Assembly: GCA_002914845.1 (NCBI GenBank)
Contig: JXTC01000273.1
Location: 115,342-179,341, forward strand
Direction: 5' to 3'
From: Trema orientale
Lineage: Eukaryota > Streptophyta > Magnoliopsida > Rosales > Cannabaceae
Length of the DNA stretch: 64,000 nt
Within the stretch, counting starts at the first letter, position 1. The number at the start of each line of letters is the position of its first letter. Below the pieces are notes generated by a model that was not told where the DNA came from, made no database searches, and was given only the letters and a program-made list of their open reading frames with translations. Shown one piece after another: positions 1 to 12,174 of this stretch. The position numbers were made by a program, and so were the translations under genes.

Positions 1-808
1 AAATTCCACTCCCTCTCATACTTTCTCTCTGATTTTCACTCTCTCTCACTCCCTCTCATTTCTCACTAATATATATATATATTATATATATGCATATCTA
101 GTTTTCTTTTGTTTTATGTATTTATGTAAATATTTTGTTATAAATACTAATTTTTTGTTTCTTTGATTAATTGTTACTTAGGTTTGTGCTATTTTGGATT
201 TCAAGTTTTTTTTTCATTAGAGAGGTAAGTTTCCTTAAATTCTAATGTAGTTTAATTGATTTTTTTAAATATATGAATTAATTAATGTTTTAGAAATTTA
301 TATAAATATGTGAATTTTTTGTTATAATTTTATGGAGTATCTATTGATTTGAGGTTGAATATACTTTTGTGAAATATATATTTTGGTTTAAGAAATTTAT
401 TAATAGTTTGATTTTAGAGTATAGAATATATTTGTTTAAGAGTATTAGTTTTAATTTTTGACTTTGATTTTGAGGTTTATTTTATTTTTTTTTTGTAGTT
501 TTTTTCCGGATTAATTTTAATTCTTGTATGTATAACTTTATTGTTTCTCTTTTAAAAATTATGATTTAAGAATTAATTTATTTTTATTAAACTAATTATA
601 TATTTTTTTTTTAAATCTGTGACATCTATAGTAACGACATTTGTCCTGGCTATAGGTATTAATTTAATTTTTTTTTAAAAAAAATATGTCTATAGCTATA
701 GTGGTGACAAAATATGTCGTCGCTATAGAGGGTCTATACTGACGGACCTATATGGAAGACAAAATTATACAAATTTTGTCGTCGCTATAAACCCTTTTTC
801 TTGTAGTG
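1..808. mobile_element. CACTA (En/Spm) element, one end only
   Basis: The segment ends at 793-808 in a sequence whose reverse complement begins CACTACAAGAAAAAGGG, the usual terminal inverted repeat of plant CACTA transposons. Just inside it are several copies of a subterminal motif of the type GTCGTCGCTATA, with inverted relatives (about 615-790), as in this superfamily. No matching second end occurs in the window, so the element runs off the left edge. No transposase coding is visible in this part, which is very T-rich. Confidence 0.7.
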
Positions 809-2350
809 AATGCTTATATATTATTTTTTTTATTCATTTAATTAATTATTAATTTATATATTTAATGGGCAACTATAAAAAAATTATTATCTTATGCATT
901 TAGCGAAAATATTAATTTATTGGTACATTGGCTTGGGACCGGAAGATTTTATTATTTAATTGGTGTTATTAATTTATCGAACATTCATTTATCGATGTAT
1001 TACGGTTTTTCATTTTAGTTTGTTCAGTTTTTTTTTCCTTTTTTCTTTTTCCCGGTTCACAAAATGGTCTAATCATTCTTTTTTTTTTAGGTTCACGATT
1101 AGGAGAACATTCGTTCTAAAAGCGAAAGAGTCTAGAGATTAGGATCTTGCTTAAAAAATTAATTAATATAAAAAAAAAAAACAACTTTCCAAAGGTATAT
1201 ATCAAAACTAATCAAAATTTAATTCAGAATTAGTTCGTTTTTTTATTCCTGTTATTTCAGTTTTCCGCATATCCTGTTTCAGTTTGAGAGATTATAATTG
1301 TTCGGATTATTTTACTTTATAGAATGATTGCCTTTTTTTTTTTTTTTTTTCATACACCCGTATTCATTTCTATCTCTATAATTCCTCTACTTTGTTTTAA
1401 CTATTATTTTCAGTATCTTTACTCAAAATCTTGGTCGTAAAATTAATAGTAAATTTATCTTCAACCTTTAATTTCAATTTTAGGACATTGAGTGGTTAGT
1501 AAGCTAACCAATCAGACGAAATCTCTAACACTACGGACGGTTAGGTACAAAAACTCATTTTTGTACTAAACTTTGATTACCAAATAATTTGGCATTGCGT
1601 TTGAAATCTTGGTGGTCAAAAGGCGGAAGAGCTGTAACATTATAACCAGTAATCATTACAACCTTCTATTGAATGTGATAAGCTTTTAACTTGCCATAAT
1701 ATATGTAATAGTGTAATATGCAATAAGCTTATATGCAATAAGCTTACTTGACCACTAATTGAGCCTTTGCGAAAATTCAATTGTATATATGCAAGCTTAC
1801 TTGACCACTAATTGAGCCTTTGCGAAAATTTAATTGTATATATGCACAGAAGTACTCTTTTTTCTTTGCTGCTCTAATTTTTTTTCTCCCTTTTGAGAGC
1901 CGATTAATAATGCTAATATCCTGTAATATCTTACACCTGGTTGATTTGTGACCAAACCAGACACGTTATTGGGGTGGGATCAATAGCAATTGGAGCCTTA
2001 ATCAAGAGCACAACAATGATACAAAGCATAGATGTTCTATGTATATGTACATGTATTACATGTAACTGAAAAATATAAGATTACTGGTTTCATGTGCATG
2101 GATCCAAATATTGTAACTTTTATTTCTTAAATTTTTGATTCCCTTCATAAAACAGATCACCTCTGAGACCAAACCAACCATACATGCCAAAGTACATCGG
2201 GAAAAAGCACTAGTGCTGCTTTCTGCTAAAGATCAGATAAAAGCGTATTGTTATTAACTTGTACACCCATATGAACATACTTTTCATTACACATTCTTAA
2301 GACAATGGCAAGTACATGATAGTGGTAATCATCAGTTAGAGAAGAGCACT
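809..2350. other. AT-rich intergenic DNA, no gene seen
   Basis: Only short low-complexity open frames occur. The right part (about 2000-2350) is probably the 3' untranslated and terminator region of the PAP gene that ends at 2351 on the minus strand. The only structure noted is the short tandem repeat at 1742-1847. Confidence 0.6.
1742..1847. repeat. 53-bp tandem duplication
   Basis: A unit starting GCTTACTTGACCACTAATTG occurs twice in direct orientation, at 1742 and 1795, with essentially one substitution between copies. A short AATAAGCTT repeat precedes it. Confidence 0.85.
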
Positions 2351-5300
2351 CTAGTTTGCCAAAGTGGTAGGCTCACAGCTATCATGGACACAGGCCAAGA
2401 CATCCTTGTACTCCCTGTAAATGGTGAAGGAATCATAGACCTCACCGTCGCGGCTTTTCTTGTATTCGAATAGGAGTGATGAGTGATTGAATGCCGTCAG
2501 TTTGACAAAACCAAAGTCACGGTCTCTGTAAATACTCCACGCAGGGATCAGCGTGCTGTAGTCGGACAAACTCCGTCCTCCACCTCCAACAACGACGTGG
2601 ATTGTTCCATTTTGAACACCGGTATACTTGGATCTTTCGGTGTTCACACATTGACTCTGCACCAGAATAACAAGATTAGAGGAACCGAAATGCAATTATT
2701 GTGTAACTTTTTTGTTGCATAGTTGGTCAATATAGGAAAAAAGACTTTTTAAAAGATAAGATAATGATAAGATACTACATCATAACCATTGCTTTTATAA
2801 GGTGAACAGTTTACAACTTCTAATGGAAGTCCATTTTTTATTACAGTTCTTGTACTTCTGATTGTTTGTTCCATATTCATAAGGAGACCACTGAATTCTG
2901 AAGTGTATTTAATTTGTAATAGTTTTTAGTGTCAGAGTTAGCTCCCTTAAAGATTATTTCTAATGCAAAACGGACCAAAAAGCTCTTGAAGTGATCAGTT
3001 TCTCTCTGCAAAGCTAGTTAGGAGCTAATTGAGCAGCAGGCTCCTCTGACATTCATTACTACATCATAACCATCGCTTTTGATGTAGTAATGCTTTTATA
3101 ATCATTACTACATCGAAACTTATAAACATTATAAGAAGCTATATAAACAGATTTTCATGGACTGATTTCAGGATCTAATATAAGAGAAATATGTTGTTTT
3201 ATATATATATAACAAAACAATGTTCATACCTGGTAAATGGGGCAAATCCTTTCATAGTTATGGACATGGCCAAAAAAGGCGATGTCCACCCTGTATTTCT
3301 GCCACAGCTTTTGGAGGTCATCCTTTCCCTCAGGCTCTGCATATGTACCCTCTCGGCCGTACCAAGAGTTAGAGGAATAACCAAGCACACGATGAGCTGC
3401 AAAGATCAACCAAGGCTGTTTCCGTCTATCTGCTGATGCAAGGCATTTCTCAATCCACTTGTACTGTTCTGATCCCGCCCTCCAGTCATGTTCGGTGTCA
3501 GCAATGCAGAATTTAAACATGCCATAATCCGCCGAGTACCTATATATTCAAGGAGACTTTTATAAGACATGGATACAAATATGACCTTTATCAAAACATC
3601 CTCAGCCTGAAGAACATCCAAAAACTTACCAAAACTTGGCTCGGTTATCAGCTGGAACATAGTACATTGTCTCAGCTACTACACCACATTCCCCACCTGA
3701 ATCCAAAGGTATAAAAAAGGATCCTGAATCTGGCCAATCGCGTTCGTGATTACCACTGCAGCAGCCAAACCAAAGATTTTAACAACCAAGGTACATTAAT
3801 CGGACACACATAAATGAAAAGTAACATGTGACGAGCATTTGATTTTCACAAACAAACCTTGCAACCATATAAGGCACAGCTGATGCAATGGGCTCAACCT
3901 GTTCTGTGAATTGGTCCCACTCAGCTAGGTATCCATCTGCATAGGCCATATCGCCAATGTGGAAAACTATGTCGTAGTTTTTCAAGTCTTTGATGAGTTG
4001 GTCTGTGGTGTTAAGTGAACCTGGTTCGATTGAATACTCATTTGAACCATCACGCTCTGCCTGTAACACAGATTGACAATGACACACCAGTTTAGCCTCA
4101 ACTCGTACTAAGCAAGATGCTCCTATTCTATTTTAAGAACCAATATATGACACGTAAATATATGTTACCTTTCCCATATCACCAAATACAACAACACGCT
4201 GTAAAGAGTCCTGTCCAGGATATGGGGGTGCTTTGAAGGAAAATCTCTTCTTGCTCCAAATATACGTACCATTGAGTAAACGATGACCCAATCTATATGT
4301 GTACCTGAGAAAATAACCATCACAGCATATGAATATATCATCAGATATGCACATACATAACAATACAGATAACCATGATGTAAACATGTAAATCTGTTTC
4401 AAATGCATACTGAGAATTTGGCCACAAGTCTTTGAGGAAACTAGTGTGAAAGAAACCAGGTTCACGCCAGCCAATCGTTCTCGCAGGTTCACCTACAAAA
4501 CAAGATAGAAGTGAACACCACTCGGTTGCAACCATTGAACAATCATAATAAGCAGAAAAGAAATGACTTAGTCCAAAGATCATATAGTGTATATACCACA
4601 CATGCTGCTCCTATCAAATGTCAATGTCCCAGCTGGGGATCTAACTTTGGATTCACCCTTAAGACCCCATTCAACAAAGGGTACGGCTTCGTCTATGTTG
4701 TATCCACTTGTCCAGGTTACTGTTATCTAGTAATCACATAGTACTTCAGTTAAACCTATGAATTAAAGACATTTGATTATCACCAATATATATGTGTGCA
4801 TACACACATTATGGGGAAATTTTAGTACACACTTACTTCATCCCACGCCTTGCCTAGAGCAAGGCGTGGATAGAGAGGTGCTTTTGGATTGGCAAATGCT
4901 ATGGGGTTTGAAACTGCCACAAGTTTCGGCTGCAACATAATTGAATAGTACATGTTATAAATAACACATTCTTTCACTGTCTCAAATCAAATATCAACAA
5001 AAAATAATGTGAAGAAATAATAAAAAGTAGACGTTACATGTGAAACGCCGCCTGAAAACAAGGCAAAAGAAAAATCTGCCCGCTGATTTATGAGGCGGAA
5101 CTTCAAAGAAGCTTTCCCAGTATTTGCATAATCTGAGTTTGAACGATTCGCATACTTGTACTGAAAAAATAAATAAATGAATAAGCATGTGACATTTGAT
5201 AAGCTAAATCATACATACAACATTGCTAATGTAATGTAATTATACATATTTGGACAGACCTTGATTGGGGCAGTACATATATATGGTTTTCCAATTTTCC

Positions 5301-7690
5301 AGTTATCTGGGTCGAGAGGTGGGCAACTTGATGAGCTGCATATACATACATACATACATACATATATACATATATGGTTATATAAGAATGTGTGACTTTA
5401 CTATATGATCAAGTGTTGAAGTCATAGGGAGGAGCATATATATATACTTGAAATTTGCTGGAGAGAAAACTCCAACCCAATCATCGGAAGAGGGCTCAGG
5501 GTGTTCAACATCCACTGTTACCCATTGGCTATCTTCATCCTGTTTTCATTTATCAATAAAGAAACAATATAAGATTTCTAGGGAAAAAAAAAGGTGGCGG
5601 GGGGAAGAATCAAAGAAAGTCTCAATCAGTATACAGATGAGAATGTTGATCCGTTGTCGTTGTTCATAATTCATTGTCGTTGAAATAAGTTGTTGTCGTT
5701 TATCAAGTTCATGTCGTTTTTTAGTACTTTAAGTTTATTAGGATCGTATACGATTATACAACACATGCGGCTCCGATCACGATACTATGCTGTTGTTTCA
5801 AGTTTATGTCGTTTTTTTAACTTCTTTTTGTTTTTTCCCTCAAGTCATCTAAATAACTGTTGACATCTAAATAACTGTTGTTTCTCAAAGATGTTGTCGA
5901 TTCCAAAAATCATATCGTATGTACTGACGGTCTAAAAAGAAGAACAGAGAAATTGAGAAAGCACTCACCATACTATAAGAAAAAATAAATAAACTGGGAA
6001 AATCATCAGCGAAAGATAGAGGAAAAGAGGTTCTGAATTTTGTTGAATTACGGAACAAGAGGCTGCTTTTTAGTTTTTATTCTTATGCACCAAACAAGGA
6101 AAACGACTCATTATACTTGGCAACCTCTACGACAATAAATTAAAACGACAACACATCTTTGCAAACGACAAATCTGGTAAACGACATCGTATGTCGAAAT
6201 CGATAATATTTAAAAACAATAAAATTCTAAACGACAACAAATACATAAACAACAGTCCAGAAGAACTAAGAGCAATTTTTCTTTTTCTTTTTTTTAGAAT
6301 AATGCTATAGGGCACCAGTGGTGCCCAGCACCACAGTGATGTGTCAGTTTGTCACTGGTTAATCATAATTATAATTTAAGTGACAAACAGACATGTCACT
6401 GTGGTGCTGGGCACCACTGGTGTTTTTTTTTATCTAATCACGAACATGATTACTTCAATAACCTCTGAAACGACACAAAGACCATATTTTGAGAAGGACA
6501 AGAGCTATGAAAGTTGAAAAGGTCGTCGTAATTCCCTCGGAAAAAAAAAAAAAAAAAAAAAAAAGAAAAGTCGTCATAAGAAAGCAACCCAATAACAAAT
6601 CATAAATATATAAACATTTTTAATCAATCATTCAGATAATGTTCAGTGCTGGTACTAAAATATTTATAAAATTAACATTGAAATTTACTGATTACCGTTA
6701 ATGTGATATGTTATCAGCTTATCTTGTTCATAAGTCTCACATATCCAATAGAAAAAATCTGTTCTACTTCAAAAGTAAAAATAGAAAAAATCTGTTCATC
6801 TTTTAAAATCAATATTCTTTACATAAATTATATGTAAGTACTAGAGCAAATCTCTTAATCTATTTTGGGAAATTTACGTTGACACTTTCTATTTTGCGCC
6901 AAATTAAAGTGACACTCATTAAAGCAAAGATATTTACACTAAGACTCCTTAAAATTTAAAAGAATTATACACTCTGTATTGGGGTTTAATTTGATTAAAA
7001 TTTTACTTTTGACTATTAAATTTTTATTTAATTTGGAGAGGACTTTTGACAAATGCATATGATGTATCCCATCCAAATTAAACCCACTGTGAGCCCACCT
7101 CAACGAAGGGCACTAGTTTTATTTTCCTTTACTTCAATTTAATTGGTATATTATTGTAATTTATTTCTATAAGAACGACAAGTTTTTGTTAAAATTAAAA
7201 TAAAACTTTCTTTAGTTTTCAAAAAAAAAAGAATTTCTAGAGACAAAGGTGTCACTGTAATTTCGACATAATTAAAGCTCCTGTGGGTGTAATTTTATTA
7301 AAGTTATAAAAACTAAAACTGATATGCATGCTAAACTATTTTTTATTTGCAATGATCCATAATTTAGTTGGACAGTTTTACGAGAGAATGGAGAAGATAT
7401 TTAATAGAATGAGATGTGCTATGATTAAATGCGACTGACGCGTCTGACCATAGCAAGCTGCTTGATGGAATAGTTAGTAGCACGTGACCAATCACGTGTT
7501 GTGATACCTTTAAGCCGAGAAGAGTTGGGAAAGCTTCGATTGAGGCGGAGACATGGAGAGCGAGCTGGGTCTTGTGGACAGCAATGCGTGACAGTGGGTG
7601 CTGATCATCCCCATAGCCGCTACTGTGAGTCCCACCGCACACAAACTTCCCCAAAAACAGCAACACGTACACCAAATAAATCGTACGCAT
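2351..7690 (-). CDS. Purple acid phosphatase, PAP27/PAP1-like (copy A)
   Basis: Twelve exons read on the minus strand: 7690-7508, 5539-5448, 5335-5260, 5160-5038, 4929-4837, 4726-4597, 4492-4411, 4304-4169, 4060-3858, 3755-3630, 3539-3230, 2656-2351. All junctions are GT-AG and the frame stays open for 619 residues. Residues 1-19 are a hydrophobic signal peptide. A fibronectin-like PAP N-terminal domain precedes the metallophosphoesterase core (about 297-510) and a C-terminal PAP domain. The core keeps all seven metal ligands of PAPs: D302 (GDMG), D342 and Y345 (GDMAY), N375 (GNHER), H464 (AHR), H506 and H508 (GHVH). The histidine pair that follows the VxxH motif in classical PAPs is absent, which is why relatives are often called 'probable inactive PAP'. 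Copy A reads IFAAHR where copies B and C read IFVAHR. Intron 1 is about 2 kb and full of repeats. Probably secreted; substrate unknown. Confidence 0.93.
5640..6480. repeat. Inverted cluster of TGTCGTT motifs in PAP-A intron 1
   Basis: On the plus strand TGTCGTT occurs at 5655, 5675, 5693, 5712 and 5807. After a spacer the reverse complement AAACGACA occurs at 6142, 6163, 6179, 6229 and 6468. Two opposed clusters of one short motif are what subterminal repeats of a class II transposon look like, so I infer a non-autonomous DNA element inserted in intron 1. I could not define terminal repeats or a target duplication. The region between the clusters has no coding capacity. A hairpin MITE (6311-6421) is nested inside. 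Confidence 0.55.
6311..6421. mobile_element. Hairpin MITE (foldback), about 110 bp
   Basis: The two arms, 6315-6355 and 6380-6420, are reverse complements over 41 bases with three mismatches. They are separated by a 24-bp AT-rich loop. The outer part of each arm (CACCAGTGGTGCC) is itself nearly palindromic. No coding. No clear target duplication could be assigned, because the flanks are T-rich. It lies in intron 1 of PAP copy A, within the TGTCGTT cluster. Confidence 0.75.
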
Positions 7691-7849
7691 TTTATGTTTT
7701 TTACTATATAGTTTTCAGAAACTTTAATTAACTTCTAAAACTGAGCAAGAACAAAGGGCATGAAATTATAAAAGATCACAAGAGAGAGTGGAAGAACTAA
7801 GAAGAAGAAAGAGTCAGCTCATTTTGCATGATGCTTGAGAGCTAAGTGA

Positions 7850-7859
7850 ATCTTATATG
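7850..7859 (-). promoter_or_regulatory. TATA-like box of PAP copy A
   Basis: On the minus strand the sequence reads CCATATAAGA about 160 bp upstream of the ATG at 7690. This is a plausible TATA box; no other motif was assigned. Confidence 0.4.
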
Positions 7860-7869
7860 GATGGCATTT

Positions 7870-10800
7870 GTAGATATAGAGGTGGAGCTAGTGAAATATC
7901 CCATATTTTAATTAAGCCTTGTCTTCAATGACAAATTGTCACGTAACGTGTGTTTTGGCGCTTATTAATTAGTAGATCACTTGTTTAGTATAAAGTTTTT
8001 TGTCTTAATTAAGTAAAGAATCATCAGTAATTAGGACAGATATTCTTTTTATTTTCTCTAATTAAAGTTACTCAATTTCTTTTTATAATAATTATAAACA
8101 CTGCCTTTTGCTATTTTTAATCTAAGAATTTGGCATTATTGCACTTTGAGAGGTATGATTTTATGAGGCGGCTTATGGAGTATGGCCTATGGGGCGGCTT
8201 CGATTAAGCTTTGAGACATTTGATGCTGTGAATCTGTCTGCTGTTGTATCCTTTTGACCCAAAAAAAAAAAAACGGAAGAGGGAAAATTCTATACACTAC
8301 ACCTCTTTAACATTGAATATATATCCCATTTTAAATAAAACCAAATATATATATAAGACAATATAAATTTCCCTAAACATTACTTCATAATTATGATATT
8401 TCTTATATATTATTTTGTCATTTTTATCATTATTATTTGACCTGGCAAACTTTATGATTATTTCTCTTAGTCATACACGTAGTTCCAAATTTTCCTTATC
8501 TCCTCATAACATGTAATACTTAGTCCTTGTTTTACATATCACCCTTTGTCACTTGATAATGCTAGGTCCTAGATCTTAACTTTTATCTCAACTTTTTAAT
8601 ACATTTTATGTAGCAAATGAGTAATTAGTATTCAATTGATAAATTAAAATGTATCACAAATAAATTTAATATTATCTATCAATTAATTAAGATAATTCAC
8701 ATGGCATAAAGCAGTATTAAAAAAAATTGGGGTAAAAGTTGAGATCCTAAGTATTATTCTTGGTAATAACATCGTCAAAAATTCAAGTGTAATTAGAGGA
8801 AAGAATAATAGTATGTTTATTTTATAATTTATACAGATGATATGGTCCTATTTTGAAAAAATATTGACAATTAAAAAATTTGTCACATTATTGTGTGTGG
8901 TTTTTGTTTGTAAAAATTATATGTTTCTAGTATTATTTTGGGGAAAAGCATTGTTAATAGTAGTTGGCGAATTTCTTCCAATTTTTTCAGAATTTTTTTT
9001 AAAAAAGATTAATTACAAGGATAAAGGTTGATATAGTACGTGGAATGAAAGATATGGCCAAAAACCAAAAGTCTACAATCTAGAATATAGAGGTGCACCT
9101 TTGGTCCTTTAGGCTTACCACTGTTTATGCTAGTGTTTTTATATTTTAACGAAAAAAATCTTCAAAAGCATACAACTTGATATCGTGGTAGACGCAAGTT
9201 GTTTAATAAAATACAGTTAACGAAGTAGTTGAATTATTGCTCGTTTTTAAATTGTCGTTTAAATTGCTCGTTTTTAAATTGTCATTGGAAAGTAAAGCGA
9301 AAATGAGCGTTTTTATCATTGTATTCTTCTACTCACATGAAACTTAAATCACATCATTATCATGATTTTAAAAACTCGGGTCCCGCAAATAGTGATAAAC
9401 AAAACATACATCTTTATCTAGGCAATTTTAGTCTATCCACGAATGAAAAAGACCACAATTATCTTCTAAGAAAGAAATCAATTATATCAGTTTTTTTATA
9501 AGAAGTAAAAGATTTGAATTTTAAATCTCAACGTGCGTGGAAAGTGAGTGTGATTACCAATAAGATTATGTCTTTTATTATAAAGTATTTATATGCATAT
9601 TTAACTTAGGATAAACGATAGGACAAATTTTGATGTAAGAAATATATACTATTCGATCGGGATTAAGTGATTCACTAATTGCGTATTGTAACCTTGTGGT
9701 TTTGTGTCTTAAATTTAGTCACCTTTTGTTAGTTTTACAATCCAGCTCAAAAAAATAATAATAATAATTTTAGATGTTTTATAATTTAAACTCTAAAATT
9801 TATATTTTATAAAATAATACTTCGAGATTAAGAGTTTGTAAAAACCGATGCTCTGCACTAATTTGTTAACTTTTTTAGTAACAAAAAAGACAGTATTATT
9901 CTTCATTAAAAATAGATTAATCCTTATTATTTTTCTTAATTTTGATTGTATTATTTGTTAAAGTTATTTAAAAAGTCAATCTAAGGTATCAATTTTAGAA
10001 ATTATTAATCTCAATGTCTTATTTTACATAGTCCAAATTTCATGATTTAAAATATTGAACATCTAAACTTAGGGGTATTTTTTTGTAGTTTACTTTATGT
10101 CTGCAAAAAAAAAGTACAAAATACTTTTCTTTTCATTTTTTCCCCTTTATGTATGCTAATAGTTTCACCTTTCCCAATAATATAAAAAGTTGCATAACTA
10201 CTCTAATCACACAAATTATTTTAAAAATACTTCATTCAGTTGATTTTTTGGATGGAAACCTTTAATTGGACACTTTTACTCTTTGAGAGAGCAAAGTGAT
10301 ACAAATTACAAGTTTGAATGGAAAAAATTGAATAAATATACATTTTAATTCAAGAACACAAAGTAAAAACAATTTCTCCCAAATAAAAGTGGAAACAAGG
10401 CACAAATGCACAATTAATTAATTATTTGGCTCGAAATTATATAAGAGCATAATGAAAAAAAATAGAGAATAAGCAAGAATGACGGTAAAAAGAAAAAATA
10501 ACAATTTATTTTCATCTAAATCACCAAAATAACAATAAAGAGGGGGAACAACAAAAATTACTAACGATTTCGTAGCGTTTACAACTTTATTTTAGCTACA
10601 GATAGGACTAGTGGTCATGATAAAATACAAATAACAAAACCAAGAAAAATTTAAAACAAATAAACATGTAACTGAAGAAATAAAATTTGAACCATTCAAA
10701 ATTAATAAATAAATAAAATTTGAATTAGGTTAATATTTTAGATTTTTTGTTTTATGTTTTGAATTAGAATTGACATTTATGTTTTATTCTCTATTTTTGC

Positions 10801-11019
10801 CCCTCAAAAATGTAGCTTGTATCACTTTACCCCTGAAAAAAGTAAAAATGTCTCGTATAAGTTTTCATCCACAATGCTAGTTGAAGAGGTCATTTACGTA
10901 ACATTTTATGTTATAAGGAGCAATCAAGGAAAAAAAATTATAGGACATAATAGAGGTTAAAAACTTAAGAAGAAGGATAAATCTACCCACTTTTCCACTA
11001 TCATGTCTCATTTTTTAAC
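7870..11019. other. AT-rich intergenic DNA between PAP copies A and B
   Basis: No gene is supported. The left part is the upstream region of PAP copy A. The rest is AT-rich with short homopolymers and scattered open frames under 65 codons that resemble nothing I recognise. Confidence 0.55.
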
Positions 11020-11286
11020 ATGTGGATTCTATTGTACGTTATAATATTATTAGAATCGAACAATTTGATGCTTCAATCAGTCGAATTAGACGCTAATAAT
11101 GTGATAAATGCAGCTTGTTTACTCTTTCCCTTTTTAGTTGAGAGCTCTATCATTGTTGATGTTAAGCCTTATGTTAAGGTGGGTAATGCTAGTCTCAGAT
11201 CTGTTTCCCGTGGACAAAATTCTGTGCTTCATAACCTTGCTCGTTTTGGTTTTAAGTCTGAGTCAAATAGTGACGAAGTGGGTTAG
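11020..11286 (+). pseudogene. LINE RNase H-like domain fragment
   Basis: An open frame of 88 codons ends with a stretch containing SVSRGQNSVLHNLARFGF. This resembles the C-terminal end of the plant LINE-type RNase H domain, where a motif of the type R..N.VAH.LARF is usual. The preceding part (ELDANNVINAA) fits the upstream segment of that domain. No reverse transcriptase is found next to it, so this is at best a 3' relic of a non-LTR retrotransposon. The call rests on motif resemblance only. Confidence 0.45.
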
Positions 11287-11350
11287 CTCAAGCAGTAAGA
11301 ACACCTATTATCTGAGATCTCGGTCCTAAATTCGAGTCACACCAGGGGTA
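11281..11350 (+). mobile_element. tRNA-like head of a possible SINE
   Basis: A box A-like sequence (TAGCTCAAGCAG at 11284-11295) is followed about 35 bp later by a box B-like sequence (ATTCGAGTC near 11330). This is the spacing of an internal Pol III promoter in tRNA-derived SINEs. It is not a functional tRNA, because no cloverleaf can be formed. The 3' boundary is unclear; AT-rich sequence continues to about 11460. Confidence 0.35.
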
Positions 11351-11459
11351 GGCATGAAAACCTATTATCTCTAAAATTAGATAAAATAAAATTAGATAGT
11401 AATAGGTATATTTTTTAATTTATAATAAGTAGAGGTTATTAGTTAAGCCTCACTTTTAT

Positions 11460-12174
11460 TAGAGGAAAAAAAAAAAGTGAAAGTAAAATAACATTTGGTT
11501 AAATACAACACCTGAGTGTATTAAGGATTATGTCATTAAGGATTCTTACTCCGTTTAATAAAAATCTCTGTTTTTGACCTCCCAAAAAAAAAATCTAAAA
11601 TATTTTAGTGGGAGTAACATGTTAAAGTTAAACAGTACATCTAGAAATTAGAAAAAAGGGTAGTCCAAGAGTAGTCCCAACACTCTTCAAACCTGAAATA
11701 ATGCCTTAAAAAATCCCGAAAAAAAAAATAATGATGTACTTGGGGAGAAGAAAGGAAACTTAAGGGGAAAAAAGGAACAAAATAGGCTACGGTTTTACAA
11801 ACATTTATTCACACAAGTTTCAATAAGAATAATAATTTTTCAAAAAAATAAAAAATTGTTGAACAGGGTGACGATAAAAGCTATAAGAAATAAATAATGG
11901 AATAAAAAAGGGGTTTAGGTAAGAAAACGATCCATAAAAATGGAAGACAATAAGTATTTCAAAAAAAAAAAAAAAGACAATAAAAGAATTTAGATGAATA
12001 AAAAATTGGGTTTGCTCCTCCTACCACATTGATATTGGTATTAAATTGATCAATTATTAAGCATGAGTTACATGCTGTAGAGATGAATTATGTCTGTGTT
12101 CAACCTAATCATTCTGTACACATTCCACATTATATCCTTATCCTAAATACTAAAAATAATAAAATAAAAAAGAT
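11460..12174. other. AT-rich DNA, 3' flank of PAP copy B
   Basis: Nothing recognisable. The last 100 bp or so before 12175 are presumably the 3' untranslated region of PAP copy B. Confidence 0.5.

Noticed and set aside
6311-6421. Hairpin as a microRNA gene
   Set aside because: The arms are too uniform and extend to the ends like a MITE; no known miRNA is recognised and no expression evidence is available.
11281-11350. Possible tRNA gene
   Set aside because: Box A- and B-like sequences are present, but no acceptor stem or complete cloverleaf can be formed; listed only as a SINE-like head.
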